Made by a program: the position numbers and the translations under genes
Shown here: positions 33,729 through 47,240 of the stretch, piece after piece
How the letters are laid out: every line of letters starts with the position of its first letter
Numbering within the stretch: the stretch's first letter is position 1
Source: Cryptomeria japonica
Taxonomy: Eukaryota; Streptophyta; Pinopsida; Cupressales; Cupressaceae
Assembly (NCBI RefSeq): GCF_030272615.1
Contig: NC_081414.1
Location: forward strand, 817,542,396-817,606,395
Length of the DNA stretch: 64,000 nucleotides
Direction: 5' to 3'
The notes under the pieces: generated by a model
What the model was told of the DNA's origin: nothing
The model's database searches: none
The model's input: the letters and a program-made list of their open reading frames with translations, nothing else

Positions 33729-35098
33729 TGTAGTCACACAAATCTATCCATTTTAATAAAATGAATATTTCGTATTTATTTTGATTAAAAATCCACTAGC
33801 CATCAATTAATTAAATTAAGATTTAATTAATTCATCTCCAAACATCCTTCTATTAATTAAATAAATTATTCAATTTATTTTAATTAATTCATTAAATCCA
33901 ATTCCAATCAATTAAATAAATAAAATCTATTTATTTAATTAAAATCCCCTATTCCTCTTTTAAATAAATTAAATAAAACATTTATTTAAATCATTATCCC
34001 CACCCCACTTGCATTTTCCTACAAATGCAACTTGCACACATTTATTGAAATAAATAAATTTTTATTTTAATAAAATCCTATTTTCCCTCACCCACCAAAT
34101 CCATTTGCAAAAATCTAATTCCCTTCTAGATTCTTCTAAACCCCTTCCTAATTAGCCTAATCCATCTCCTAATTATTGTCACATTCCTAAGCAAAATGGA
34201 GTCACTTCTCAAAGTCTAAAAGTCTTTGATAACCATTAAAGGCTTTCAAACCTTCAACCACTTAATTCCTCAAAGTCTTTGATAGCCATTAAAGGCTTCC
34301 AACTTTCAACCACTTAATCCCCCAAAGTCTCCAATAACCATTAATGGTTAATTCAACCCTCCCACATGGTTAAAACATTTGTTTTGACTCAACCTCTACC
34401 CAACCCAAGGGTCTCATCAAGCCTTTAATGCTTTAACCATGATTATCTCTTAATCATTTGCACAAAGGTTTATCCTTGAATTAACTCCTAATCCAGTAGG
34501 TAATCCTAATTTAGGCTTGACCCTTAGCCTTTAGATAACCATGAGGTCTTCTCAGGCCTTTAATGCCTCCAACCTCTTCTTTCAACCCAACCCTATATTG
34601 ACACTTGTCACCATTTCATTGGTGCCAATTGTGCACATGGATCCCCAACTTTCAAGCTTGACCCTTGATTAAACCTTTCAATCTTGACCATCCATTGCTC
34701 CATTTTTCCTATAAATAGAGCCCATTCCTTCATAATCCAAAAATCCTGAAAACTTGTAAGCATTTAGACTATAGACATTTTTAGAGAGCATTTAGCATAG
34801 CATAACTAAATCTTGTCTTTTTGGTTAAAATACATCATTTTAGCATAAAATTAGCTTTTCATTTCATATTTTGGAACTTGGAGAGGAGAGGAACAAGGGA
34901 GAAGGAACTAGGAGTATGTTAGGAGGTATTTGGAGATGCCTCATCATGTTTGCTTTGATAGTTAAATATGCTTGCATGCTTGTAGTCTCTCTTTTGGTAT
35001 GCTTTTTTAGATTAGTTTTCGATTGATTAACACTAATGTTTTGTGTGTTTTGTGTTGTTTGATCCTAGACTAACCTTGTGCCATTTAGGAGGGCATCA
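33729..35098 (+). repeat. 3' LTR of element G
   Basis: 1370 bp from TGTAGTCACACAAATC to GGGCATCA, followed by the duplication GGGCT. It contains a TATA box at 34710-34717 with the context CCTATAAATAGAGCCC, so R probably begins near 34740. The first 600 bp are nearly identical to the truncated 5' LTR. Confidence 0.93.
34710..34717 (+). promoter_or_regulatory. TATA box in the LTR of element G
   Basis: TATAAATA sits about two thirds into the LTR in a context typical of plant LTR promoters. The truncated 5' LTR lost this part, so only the 3' copy keeps it and could read outward into element B. Confidence 0.65.
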
Positions 35099-35103
35099 GG
35101 GCT

Positions 35104-35870
35104 AATATGTGACACCATGGATGATACTAGGGCTTCTATGGATTTTCTTCTATATCAGGTTCCTGCTCAGTTTGTGGACAAAGCTTGGGTTGATTTTGAG
35201 GCTTTGCATTCGTTACTTTCTTTGAGTTTCTTGTTTTCTGCTCCTGCTCGGTTGGAATTCCCTCTCAGGGTTGTTCCTCCTCTGGATGTAGACCATGATC
35301 CTCCTATTGAAGGCACTAGCTCTTGGTCTTTACATGTCTGATTACTATATTCTGGAGGTGTGGTATGTTTTTTGATGTAGATATGGCTATGGGCTCCTTG
35401 GTGGTGTGGTATTTTCTTTTATGCAGATATGGTTATGGGCTCCTTGGTGTCTCTATATGATCTTTTTGAGGAGATTTTTTAAGGTATCCTACTCTTCATT
35501 TTGTATCCGGCTAATGCTCTGAAATTGGTAAAAGTATATGGGCTATTTGGTGTTTTTGCATGATCTTCTCGAGGAGTTATATTTTGATATCCAACTCTTC
35601 ATTTTGTAACTAGCTGGTTTTGTATCTAGATATGTCCTATGAGACCTCTTTGTATAGTTCAAATTGTATGGGTTTGGGTGGGTATATGGATCGTCTGGAT
35701 ATGTAATAGCTATTTTGTAAGGGTAGTTTTAGGTTTTTATTTAAGGCGATAACCGAAGGTTTTCTTGTGGGTTCTTTCCTATCGGTATGCCTTTTGAACC
35801 CATTGTAAAAATTATTAAATTTAATAAAAACAGTTTAGTGGCTTGCCCACTTCTATTGAAAAAAAAAAAA
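35104..35870 (+). mobile_element. Retroposon-like fragment, right part with poly(A) tail
   Basis: This continues 26386-26765. An 87-codon open frame (35078-35341) begins inside the LTR and has no recognisable domain. The 3' end (GGTTCTTTCCTATCGGTATG, then AATAAAAACAGTTTAG, then a run of A at 35859-35870) matches the LINE-type tail of 19641-20233 in layout and in part in sequence. Confidence 0.55.
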
Positions 35871-37054
35871 TTCTCCAAAATATCTTACCATTGACTTTGA
35901 ATATGTAAATTTGAAGTTTTATATAAAATTTAAAAAATCAAATTTTGGAGAGGAAAAAGCATTTTTGAATATTAACTTTGTGGAAATGATTTATTTGGTA
36001 AAAAATAATTTCAACCTAAAATGGATTTTTAGGTCAAAAATTTCCTTTTAACCTATATTTTCAATGAAATTTAAAAAAAAAGTTGTTTTGGGGGATTGAA
36101 AATTTTTGGGGATTTTGGTTGGAAGATGGAGGAAGAATTTCTTGACTTGCAAGTTGGGCTCATCTCATATTTCTTCTAGGATAGCTCATCAGGTTGTATT
36201 CTATTTTTTTTTAATGTCTATGTTTTGTTGAAAATTTTATTTGTATGAAGAAATTTTTATGTGAGGAGATTTGATTTCAGATTTGTTTGAATCATTAATT
36301 TAGTTTTGTAAGGTAAAATTAGTATGATTTTAGACCAGTTTTAGTCTATCCCCAAATCTAAATTTCTTGTTTATGGAAAGACTGGATTTAAAAATTAGAT
36401 TTGGGTGAAATCTCTTGGAGTTTAAAACCAAAAAAATAGATGAAGAAATATTTCATTTTTTATTCTCTCATTCAGTGTTTGAATGGTAAAATTAGTTTAT
36501 TCAATGTGTAATTAGTGTTTCATTTATTTGAAATTTGCCCAATATGAGGGTTATGCTGGCAAAATTTTGCCAAATTTAGTTGTCTGCAAGAGAAAGTGTT
36601 TCAAAAGAATTTGATATTCATCCTCTGGTTATTTTCAAAGAGTTGCGTTCCCTTTTTATTTTCCCTATCATTTTATGATTTTTTATGTTTTTGGAGTTTA
36701 CTATTTAAAACAATAAAAATCATAATGTATTCTAGAAAGATTTCCCAAAAAATTTCTTAGAAAACTTCTGAGATTATACACAATGGATGGGGGTTTGTTT
36801 TAAATTTAAAAAAAAAATGCAAAAAATTAATTATATTGGGGAGGGGGGGCGGGGGGGGGGGGTTTGGCAAGCCATGGACCTCGACCCATGATTGGGGGAG
36901 TCGTAGCTTCCCCAGGCCATGGGGGGAGGCCTCGACTGTGGAGGGCATGTCGTGGCCTCCAACAGCCAAGGTTGTTGGGAGACCATGACATGGTCCCCAT
37001 AGCAGCCTCCCTTCCCATTAGTAAGGGAGCCCACGTGGGTGGGCTATTTTCAAA

Positions 37055-37056
<2 letters not shown>

Positions 37057-37119
<63 letters not shown>
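37057..37119 (+). repeat. (AC)n microsatellite
   Basis: About 31 uninterrupted AC units inside the LTR of element B. The open frames of Cys-Val or Thr-His repeats over it are artefacts. Confidence 0.97.
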
Positions 37120-37125
<6 letters not shown>

Positions 37126-37174
37126 AAGTTTAATTTTATTTTGTTTTAAAAAGTTTTTTTTATGTTAGTTTTTA

Positions 37175-37178
<4 letters not shown>

Positions 37179-37231
<53 letters not shown>
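37179..37231 (+). repeat. (AT)n microsatellite
   Basis: About 26 uninterrupted AT units, 60 bases after the (AC)n run. The (AC)n run lies just after the G-rich island of this LTR. Confidence 0.97.
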
Positions 37232-37236
<5 letters not shown>

Positions 37237-37337
37237 TTGTTTATATATATTTTTATTATGCGTGGAGAAACATATGTAATTTGGAAATTGATAGAATAGA
37301 TAAGTTATTTTGAAAGAAAATGGAAATGATTATTTTA

Positions 37338-37470
37338 ATTTGGAAAATTAAATAACATTTTATTTGGAAATTTGGAAAATTAAATAAAATATTATTTGAA
37401 AATTTTGAATATTAAATAATGTATTATTTGTAAAATTTGAATATTAAATAATATATTACTTGGGGAATTT
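37338..37470 (+). repeat. Degenerate tandem repeat, about 32 bp x 4
   Basis: Four units of the type AAATTTGGAAAATTAAATAA followed by ATATTATTTG, becoming more diverged to the right. It lies within the LTR of element B. Confidence 0.7.
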
Positions 37471-39229
37471 GGAAATGGGAAATGAAAAAAAAATAGATAT
37501 AGTTGGCAATTTAATGATATTTTCATTTTAGAGAAATATTGATTAATTTAATATTTTTATATGTATTGGAAAATAGGAAAATTATATAATTGTAATTTTG
37601 GTATTGAAATTATTATGTAATGATGATTTTTTCAATGATGTATTTTGAAAATTTAGATTGATTAAAAAACTTTGGCCAATTTGTATTTTAATGAAATGAA
37701 AAAATTAACATCACATTAGAGTAGCAAAGATGTGTATTTTCATTTACTGTATTCACATTTGCTTTTGAAAATTGCAAGTCCTTGATTTTGAGTATTGACT
37801 GTTTTCATGTGGTTGATTCGTAACTGGTCATGTCTCTAGTCAGAGAGTCATCAGTTGGTTATCTGTGTACAAGGTCTTGTTTGGCCAAGTGGTTTTCTAT
37901 TGCGTTGAACTCCATATACTATTTCTTGTGTATACCTTGGTTTTGGGAGTTGTCTGATTTGTGGTTAAGTGTCATATGGGAGAGTGGCTTTTGAGTGGGG
38001 GTCACACCCAAACTGGTAAGTAGGATAACCCATCGAAAGTTTGTCTAAGAAAGTGATAACTTAATAATTTATTAGGGGGTTTGGTAGATGGAAACACTAA
38101 GTAAGATAATTATGCCTCATGCATGAGTTGAGTGCTAGTATAGACTTAGGATGCAGTGAGAAGGCCTGGAATGGTAAACCAACAACCTTGTCCTCACAAA
38201 AGGATTGTTTGGGTCCACATGAGACTTGGATGGGGCCAAAGGTTTGGGAGAGGTTGCCAGGGTAACCCAGTGGATGGGAGCTGGGACCTATGGAGGCCTA
38301 CCAGGGTAACCATACCAAGCTATGTGATGACACTCTTCCCTTGTGTTCACTAGTGTGCAGTTTATGTTGCTTTTTCTTGGAGTACTATTGTGGGAGTCAT
38401 ATATGGTTGTTTATGCTTTTTGTGAGTACCTGATATTCATGTTAAATCATGTGACACTTATGATAGAATGTGAGGATTTAGTTTCGCTGGTGCTCCAATT
38501 GTTCTCTTGTATTTACTCCATATTATGTTTCAAATGGATCCTCTTTCTTCTTCTTGGATCATCCATGTATGTCTTGGACCCTATGTGGTCATATGTATCA
38601 TTTTTTTTGGACACCTTGATGGCAGGGTGTAATTGATGTGAACCTTATGTATTTTTCACCCATTATTTATTAAGAAGGGTCTTGCATTTGAAGTGGACCC
38701 GGAGATGTAGCCCATTACAGGTGAACTCCAATATCAATGTTGGTGCTGTATGGTGTATGTGTTCATTTGGTTCTTTTTTATTTTGGATATATGAATGCCA
38801 TTTGGTTTAAATGTATAATTTAATTTAGATGATATTAATCTTAAATGCATGTATTAAGTTATCAATTAGATGCAGTAATATGGATTATGATATAATGTAG
38901 CTAATGTCAGATGTGTATATTCTAACATGCTAGTTAAATCTCTTATGGAATTTAATTTCTATGTCCTTGTGGTAATCATTTTTTCATGAGTAGGTTTAAT
39001 TATTCACATTGTTAATTAGATTAATAAACCTTAATGTTCATTGGATTAATCGAGTAATCTTCATTGGAAACCCTTTAGGTGTTTAAGTTAAGTCTTCTAC
39101 TTATGCAAATGTTATTGTAATATTTAATTTAATGCATCTTTAAGTTCTTTAATGTTAAAAATGAAAAATTGCACTCTTTTTGAGAGTTTTAGTTGAATCC
39201 TTTAGGGTTTCTTGGTGGGGCATTACATT

Positions 39230-39237
39230 TGGTATCA
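39230..39237 (+). other. Decayed primer binding site of element B
   Basis: TGGTATCA follows the LTR end after two bases. The next bases (AACCC) no longer match the usual GAGC, consistent with the age of this layer. Confidence 0.75.
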
Positions 39238-39325
39238 AACCCAAAGGTTACAAACACTGAGATCTCTGGTGTAGCTAGTGCCCTTAGTTGGTGTGATGTG
39301 TGTACTCTTGATATTGTATTCTCTT

Positions 39326-42300
39326 TGTAGTACCCCTACCGTAATCGATCTCTAACCTTGGTTTAATCTTGATTAGTTAATCGTAATATTATGTTATAGT
39401 CAGATGTTAATTTTACGCATAGCTATTGATGTGGTTCTCACACTAGTTTTATGCTGGTTGTTTAGTGTTCTTATTTCATGGTATTACATCGAGCTAACAC
39501 ATTCATTAAGTTATTATATATGTATGCATGTATGATCGTTGGTTGTAGGAAATTTCAGGTACGAAGTCGCATGAGTGCGAGGTTCGTCGTCACCTGGTTT
39601 TGTAGGTTTGAGCATACCTTTTAATCCTTAGAGTTGGATTAGGTGGTCGTAAGACCCTAGTTGACCTTATTCGTGCTCCAAGGAGCATCGCCAGTCGTCA
39701 TCGGTAATCCCTCTTTTGTTTGGGTTTGCGAGTTGTCTGTTTGGTTGACTTTCTCGATTTGCGTGCTTGGTGTGTTTGGTTAATTTGATTAATTAGTCCT
39801 TAGTAATTTCTTGATTAAATATGCATTTGTGCATTGATGATTAATGGATTAGATTAATCTGGTTTCCGTTATGTGATTTTCGTTGATATTGGGTTGCTCG
39901 TTTTAAATTGGGAGTGAATTCGATTAAATGTCTGTTTTCGAATATTTAATGCATTTTGTTTATGCTATTGAAAGAGAAAGTCTGATATTTTATCGCAATA
40001 GATTAATTGTATTCTGTTGGATTATTAAATTAGAAAGATTAAATTTGTTTAAATGAGAAATCGAATTTTGAATTGAAAAGGCAAGTTAATTTGTTGTGTT
40101 TGTGAGAAAGGATTAATTTTGTGAATTATTTATAAATAAATTTTTTTTTTTTTTATTTTTATTTTTCCAAAAATAGAAATTTTTGGGTCAACTCTTCCAT
40201 ATAACCCAAATTTGGGGAAAAATGGAGGGATGGACATTTTTGGAGGATTTTGGTTGGAAAAGATTTTGGGGAGATGAAATTGGAGGATTTTTGGATGGAG
40301 AAGGAAGGATTTGGGCAGCTGGAGATTGGGATTCTTCAGTCGATCTTGCCAGGATTGCGTGTTAAGGTAGGATCCAACTCTCTCAATTTTTTTTTTTGTT
40401 GAAATGAAAATGGGGGTTTTATCTTGGTTTTAAATTCTCCTTCGAATGCCATGTTTATGGATCGATTTGGTAAATTACCAGCTTGGCTGGAAGTGATTTA
40501 GAGATGCTGTTAATTCCTCATGTTTTTGGGCGTTTGAAACCCTTGGGTGTTGTATAGAATGAGAAAACCCAACATGAAAACGTGATTTCAATCTCATTTT
40601 GTTTAAACCGAATGTATAGTAAATTAAAATTTCATTATAAATCTTTGGGATGGGTATTTGTGTTTATTGAAATCGAACTGTTCTTTTTATATAGCAAATT
40701 TATTAAAAGACCAAGCTGTGTGTTTTTATCCATTTAAACGGGCTGTGTGTTCCATTTAAAAATTTTAATCATATTAATTTTTGGTCTGGGCGTGTGCGTG
40801 TATCACAGTGGGTCGGGGTTTGGGTGAGCGGGGAGCGGAGCTCCACCCGCTCCCCTCCCCTCCCCCGCGCGTCACCCCACTTCCTCCCTATCGCCCCGCT
40901 CATCCTCTATTTCTTTCCCCGTCGCTGGTGCTTAAGACCCTGCCGCGGCACACTGCGGTGGCCGCAAGGCGCCGCGGACCTGCGGGCACCGCAGTGCCGC
41001 TGCCGCTCGGGTAATGCCCAGCGGCTAGGGTTAGGGTTACGCCCGCCCTAGCCCCGTTTTCTAACGCGTTTCATTTTGTTTAAACGTAATTAATAACATC
41101 ATTTTTTTTATGTATTTTTTTTAGTTTTCAAAAAAAATGCATGTGATTATAATATGTCGAAAAGTATTTTAATGATTAAGTTTATTTAGTTCTTAATTTT
41201 GATTAAGGCGGTATAACAGTTGCAAATGCTAGTTGAGTTGATCAATGTTATAATGGAGTTTATAGGCTAATTGACGTCCAACTTCATTTCGTGACTTTGC
41301 CCCTTTTTTTAATTAAGTTCTACAACTGTGAATTTTCACAAGTGAATTGGGTAGATTATATTCTAATTGATGTGGTTAAATATCATCTTAGAGCTTATCT
41401 TTTGGCTGATTGAGAAGTAGTGAAAAATTTATCGTTGGGTGTCTGAATTGAATCGATGTGCTTTTGGAAATGATTAGCTTCCTTAGATTCTCTTCCTACA
41501 TTTTATTCCATAATCCGTATAATGTATCTGGAATTGAAATTATGAATCTGTAGAGATTGAATTTAGACCAGTATGTTAATGACGTTTTGGAATGGAGATT
41601 AATTATCTTATTTTAATTGTTTAATGGTTGTCTGAATTTGATTGATATGAATTGGTTAAAAACTCTTTATGGCTTTATTTGCCTGTTCGATGCTTTGAAC
41701 CTTGACGAGTTAGAAAACCAAGAACAACTTATCCCTTGATGAGATAGATAACTGAAATCTGTTTTAGATCATGTAGAAAACTTGATCGACCTGTAATGAT
41801 TAAATCAATTTGAGGAAATATTGTCTCTTTCTGATCATTGCCCTGCGAGTTTAATTTTCTGTATTTGCTTTAATTATGAAATGGCATGTTTTGCTTTGTT
41901 TCATAGGACCCTGTCGTATGGATGATTTGGTGTTCCTGATTTAGTCCTCTGTACCGAGTTGACGATTGTATTGTTGTAGTGTCGTTTCGATCATTATCCT
42001 CTTTGTGTGAGTCGAATGATGATTCGTGGTTAACCTTAGTTGTCAGGTCTCTAGTTAGAGTACCGTCAGCAAGCGATTACCCTTGAGTCGTGTTTGACCA
42101 GATGATTGTTCTCTCTTCTTGAACTCCGTTCGTCTGACCATGTGTATTCCTTGGTTTTGAGTTCGTATGAGTTTAGTCTAGTGTCGTATGGGAAAGTGGC
42201 TTTCGATTGGGGGCCGTGCCCAAAGTGGCTGCTGGGTAACCCGTCGAAAGTGAGTCTAATAAGTGATAACCTAAGTAGAATAGAAAATAATTTATAAATA

Positions 42301-43548
42301 AGATAATGTGCCTCACACATGGGAGGAGTGCTAGCATAGACTCGACATGCTGTGAGAAGGCCTGAAATGGCAAACCACCTTCCTTGTCTTCACGAGAGGA
42401 TGTGTGGGTCCACACGAGGCTTGGATGGGCCAGAAGTTCGGATTAGGTTGCCAGGGTTACCAGTGTATGGGCCGGGACCTATGAAGACTTGCCATGGTAT
42501 CCATACCAGGTTGTGTGATGACACTTGTCCCTACGTTCGCTAGTGTGTTGTCGTTTTGTCTTGTTTTGGGTACCTTTGTGAGTCGTCCTTTGTCGCTACC
42601 CTTGTGAGTGTCGGTTTCATGTCAGACCTTGGGTGGTGATGGCTCAGTTTTATGGATGCTCTTCTGGACCTTTGTTTTAGCTTTGATTATGTTCAGCTGG
42701 ATCCTATTTTTTTTAAGGATCGTTTATGTATTAATTGACCGATGCGGTCGTCTGTATATTGTTATGTATCGCCTTGATGGCTGGATTGTATGGTGTAACC
42801 TCTTGTACTCTTAACTTTATTATTTATCAGAGGGGGTCTTGCAGTTGAGCAGACCCGGAGATGTAGCCCTTTAGGGGTGAACTCCGAGATCATTATGGTG
42901 TTATGTGGTGTATTCTCTCATGTTTCCTTTATTCAGCTTTATCATGTATGATTAGCTTATGTTAGAATGGTTAAGTGGATAATTGAAATTAACTTTAAAT
43001 GCTTATATTCGGTTCTATCTTGAATGCCATGTGGATCGAATGCATGATTGGTTAAGATGCGATTTATCGTAAATGCATGTGTGTGATCATCCTTTAAATG
43101 CAATATGTTGGAATATGGAATAATGTATCTTAGAGTAATGAATTATTCTCAGTTGTTGTTAAGGAATTTAAATATGCTTGGAGAGATCTCTTAAGTTATG
43201 ATGAAATCCTAGCATATTAGAACGTTAGATGTATGGTTTGTAATTTTAATTGAAAAGCTTGAATGAGGATTATGAATGGTTCTTAATGGATGAATCTTTA
43301 TTATGAATTATCTCGTTATTAAGATATTCAGCTTAATGGATTAATTGTGTGAGTTAAATGAATTGTGAAATTTAAGTAATCTCGTTGGGAAACTCTTTAG
43401 GAGTTAGTTGAAGTCTTCCGCTATGTAATCTGAATCTTTGATATCTTGTTGCATCTTATGTGTTGTAACTTTAAAAAAAAAAGAAAATTTGCACTCTATT
43501 CTTGTGTTATGGCTTTATCCCTTCGGGGTTTCTTGGCGGGGCATTACA
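39326..43548 (+). repeat. 5' LTR of E2
   Basis: 4223 bp. The GC island is at about 40795-41060 with the GGAGCGG/CCGCTCC hairpin and AGGGTTAGGGTT. It differs from the 3' LTR mainly in a long T-run near 40139 and scattered transitions. Confidence 0.93.
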
Positions 43549-46500
43549 TTTGGTATCAGAGCCAGGTTGCAAACATTGGGATCTCTGGTGTTGCGTGTGC
43601 CCTCTATTTGTGTGAGGTGTATTGACCTTATGTGTATGCTTGTCCTCCTTTTGCATGTGAGTGATTGAGCAGACCTTGTCGGGTGTGTAACGTGTGTGTT
43701 CGCACCTTGTTTTCGCCTTCTTGATGTTGGTGTTGGAGTGCTTATATGTACTTCCCTTTTTGAGTGTTGTGCTCTTTAGACTGACCCATTTGGATTGGTC
43801 CATGCTTGTCTTGAATCTGAAAGTGCGAATTATGTTTGTTTAAGATTATGATCTAGCTTAGTGTTGTCCACTTGAGGGACTGATATGGCAATTATTGAAT
43901 GCTTATTTTGTAGAAAATTAAATGATCATCACCATTCCTCTCTTCTTTCTGGAAATTTAAATGATTAGGATATGTGTAATTATCTTTGATTTGAGTTTCT
44001 TGTTTGCAAGAGAGCAAAGGGTGTGACTTCTTGAACCCTTGTGTGAGCCTTATGTCGCATATGTTTTTAGATTATTAAAGGGGCTATGAGTTTTAAAGTT
44101 CATATTGATTATTGGGAGAAACTGTATATGTATGTTTAAAGAATTCTCCATGTGTATGTTGTAGGAGTAGCATGATTAAATTCTACCTTAGTAAGGTGCA
44201 TTTTTATGCGAATAGATGAATTATGTGAAACTGCTTGGTTGTAGAAGAAGTATTAAAAAGAGCATGTTATTGTAACTTCGAGAGAATATTAATGTGTTTT
44301 CCGAAAGATTGTCTTATTTGTCTCATTAAACCAGTTTGACTGAAGATGTATTTTAGCAAATGCTCCATTGAACTCGCTTTTGGGTATGTGGAATTACCTT
44401 AATGTGTTTAGAAAGTGCGAACGGAAAGCTTGTTTGATGTGCGTGCATTAATATGTGTTATTTGGGTAATAGCTCTTTGCTTATCTTTGATCGTAATGTG
44501 ATCTTTCTAATAGGTTGCAAAGTATGACATGTGTCTATATTGTATTATTATAAGTGAGTGTTCTCTTGAGGTCTTGCATTATCGAAAAGAGTGCCTCTCT
44601 TGATCTCTGTTTTGGTTTGGAAAAAAAAACTAGAACCTCCTGTTGCAACCATAATTATTGGAAATGTTTTGTTAGGCTGATTGTCATCCTTCTAAACGGT
44701 AGCGAAATGAAAACCGTGTAATTAAATGATAGGCTTATAGTGAGAAATTTAATATTATAGCGTGATCTTGATTGATCTTGTGTCTTTGTAGGAAATAGTT
44801 TGGTTATCAAACTCTCTTTCCCCTTCTCTTTGCCTAATCATAAGAATTTTAGAAATGGAATTAAAGAATGCATTGATTTTCATAGAATGGTTCTAAACAT
44901 GTGAAATTGTGTGTTTGCTTTTTGGCTTCATAGTGATAGATGAAAGTCTTAAGCTTTAGAAATGAATTTGCTCAGCTAGTAATTTAATTATGAAGGCTTA
45001 GTGAGATTTGAGAAAGATATAGGAACGATGTTAATTCCTTATATAATTGTGAATTGTTAATAATCTCAGTTATTTATATAGAAAGCATAATTGGAATCTT
45101 CCTTGAATAGATGTTAGCGTATTGAAAAGTACTCCCCGTAAATGTGACTAAACCAGTGCTGGTGTATTTGTGTGTATTGTAAGAAACCAGTGCTTATCTT
45201 ATGTGCCCATGGATTGGTGAAGTAATCAACCATGGAGGATATGTTGTTTATGAGTATGGGAAACCATACTGTTCAAGTGTTGTTGCTTATTTGTTTCCCT
45301 GCTGAGTACCAAACCTCGGGTTGTGGGTAACTCGGTATGTTAAGGGGTAGTATTCGAAGTAATCATTCCTTGAATAGTATGGATTGGCGTACGAGTAATA
45401 TTGACGCGAAGCGACTTTAGCTTCTCTACTTCGAGGAATGATATAGTTGTACTACTAAACTGTATCAAGGTGTACTCAATACTTTCCCTTGTGATGAACC
45501 TATTTACAAGGTTCATGAGTGCTAGCCTTATTCCTATCCTTCATTTGAGCATATAGATGGCAGTTTTTGGAGCATATTGTTGGATTCTATTGGAGCTTCT
45601 GTTGCCTTGTCTTCATGAGAGGCGTGTTATTGTTCTTACATAAGTTGCCAACTGACCAGTGTTGGTAGACTTGTGGGTAGACCTTAGCCATGTATACCTC
45701 TGGCTTACGGCGAGTATCCTTCTAGATACGTCGCTATGCGGAGTGTGACCAGCGCGTGCCTTATCCGCGGGGTACATTGCCATGCGGGATACGTCCATTG
45801 CGTGCTTTGTCCGCTTGGAGTATTGCCATGCCGTGCTGAGACACGATGCGGGATGTAGTAGACATTTCCATGCGGCTTACCGTTAGGTATTGGGTAGAGC
45901 CATGCCACGTGACGACGTGATGCGGGGTGATGTCGAGGTGCACACTGCCATGCCATGTGGATGTGTGACTTGGCCACACCACGTGATGAGCTACTAGGAT
46001 AGCTAGACGTTTGTTCCTTCCTTCCTCGTTGGTGGCTAGCTATTAGTCACGCAGTGATGTTATGTGCAGTTGTGCTATTCTTTATATTTCTTTGGGGATT
46101 AGCAGCTTATTTTACTTTGATTGTGAAGGTTTAGCCACGATCTTGTGATCTTTTGCACTTTTGATTTGGTGTTGAGATTCCAGATTATTTTCTTGCCTTA
46201 CTGTTGGAATTGATGATTTATTATCTTTAATCTTTGGTACTTTGGTGGCTAAACTGGTTTATCATTATTGTTTTCATATGCTGGTCTTGTGTTGCAATGT
46301 GAATTCCTCTCCAAGAACGTAGGAGACGGGCTTGGATGAGTGTATGCGAGGAAGTAGACGCAAGGAACCTTGAGGATGGAGGTATGTGAGGCTGTGATGC
46401 AGCTAGTATCCACTACCTACCTATGAGTGGTGACTATCTCTTGGAGGCTAAACACCTTACACAACAAGGGATATTCACAAAGGTCTTGTATGGAAGGTAG

Positions 46501-47240
46501 CACCGCTATGGTGTGCCTAGCACCATCAAGCCTTTGAGTGAGATATTGGATATTTATGATCATATTGTTGTTATGAGATCAGGCATAGAGATGCTGATCG
46601 TGCATGTTATCCTTGACCGAGAATTAGACATGCTCACATGTGGCCTTTTGTGTTATGCATTCCAGTTATGTGGATGGTTATTATTTTTATCATGGAGTAA
46701 ATTGTGTTAGCTTGTCGCTATGTTATGGGACATAGTCTTCGGAAAGGTTTTCTTATGCCTGGCAAGTGTAAACAATTGAGTTATTTTGTTGCTCTTATTT
46801 CATGAAAGCTAATTTGGCTGTAGAAATTGATATTTTGAGCTAGTTCTATGTTATTAAATTTTATGATAAAGATGGATTGGTAAAGGAAATTGATCTTATG
46901 GCATGTTTTTCTGTCATTTTTGATCGATGATTATGGTAATTGTTGGTTACCTCCTTGTAATGTTTTAATTTGGTGCAATGAAAGGAAGGAAATTCCTGTT
47001 TCTCTGCTATGATTGTGGATAATTCCTAGAATATCTTTAAGGAACGTATGGTTTAGATGTATCTTGCCAATGGATAATGGCGTTTGTAAAGGATTTTGCA
47101 ATTATATTTCATTTATTTATGGAAAGTTTTCTATGTGCAATTTGATCTTTGTTGAATGAGTTTCAGGGCTGATGCGTACGACATGTTCTTCATCTAGCCT
47201 TACGACTTCCAGTAGTAAGTCGGAACCTAGGGGGGGAGAA
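43549..47240 (+). other. Non-coding internal domain of E2
   Basis: Collinear with the E1 interior. The GC-rich repeat domain (about 45700-45990) has one more ~70-bp unit than E1. No domain or long open frame was found. It ends with the CGACTT/AAGTCG stem (47203-47222) and the polypurine tract. Confidence 0.8.
43551..43562 (+). other. Primer binding site, tRNA-iMet type (E2)
   Basis: TGGTATCAGAGC, two bases after the LTR, identical to that of E1. Confidence 0.93.

Larger units (their letters stand above)
26766..35098 (+). mobile_element. Decayed Ty3/gypsy element G with an antisense mobile-domain gene
   Basis: It begins TGTAGTCACACAAATC and ends GGGCATCA, between duplications GGGCT (26761-26765 and 35099-35103). 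The 5' LTR is cut after about 600 bp and joined directly to the end of the integrase. The rest of that LTR, the primer site, gag, protease, RT and RNase H are gone. What remains is the integrase C-terminus (27364-27939), ~2.7 kb of non-coding repeats, an antisense PMD gene, a palindrome array, a polypurine tract and a full 3' LTR (33729-35098). The integrase ends without a chromodomain, which with the extra antisense gene suggests the Tat/Athila side of Ty3/gypsy. It cannot move on its own. Confidence 0.88.
35871..39227 (+). repeat. Second part of the 5' LTR of element B
   Basis: It carries the family blocks in order, much diverged: a G-rich island (36840-37040), GGGAGAGTGGCTTTTGAGTG near 37980, GACCCGGAGATGTAGCCCAT near 38696, and the end GGTGGGGCATTACA. 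Open frames of 65-97 codons lie inside these non-coding blocks. Confidence 0.75.

Noticed and set aside
36827-37133. Open frames of Cys-Val or Thr-His repeats
   Set aside because: They are read-through of the (AC)n microsatellite and neighbouring G-rich sequence.
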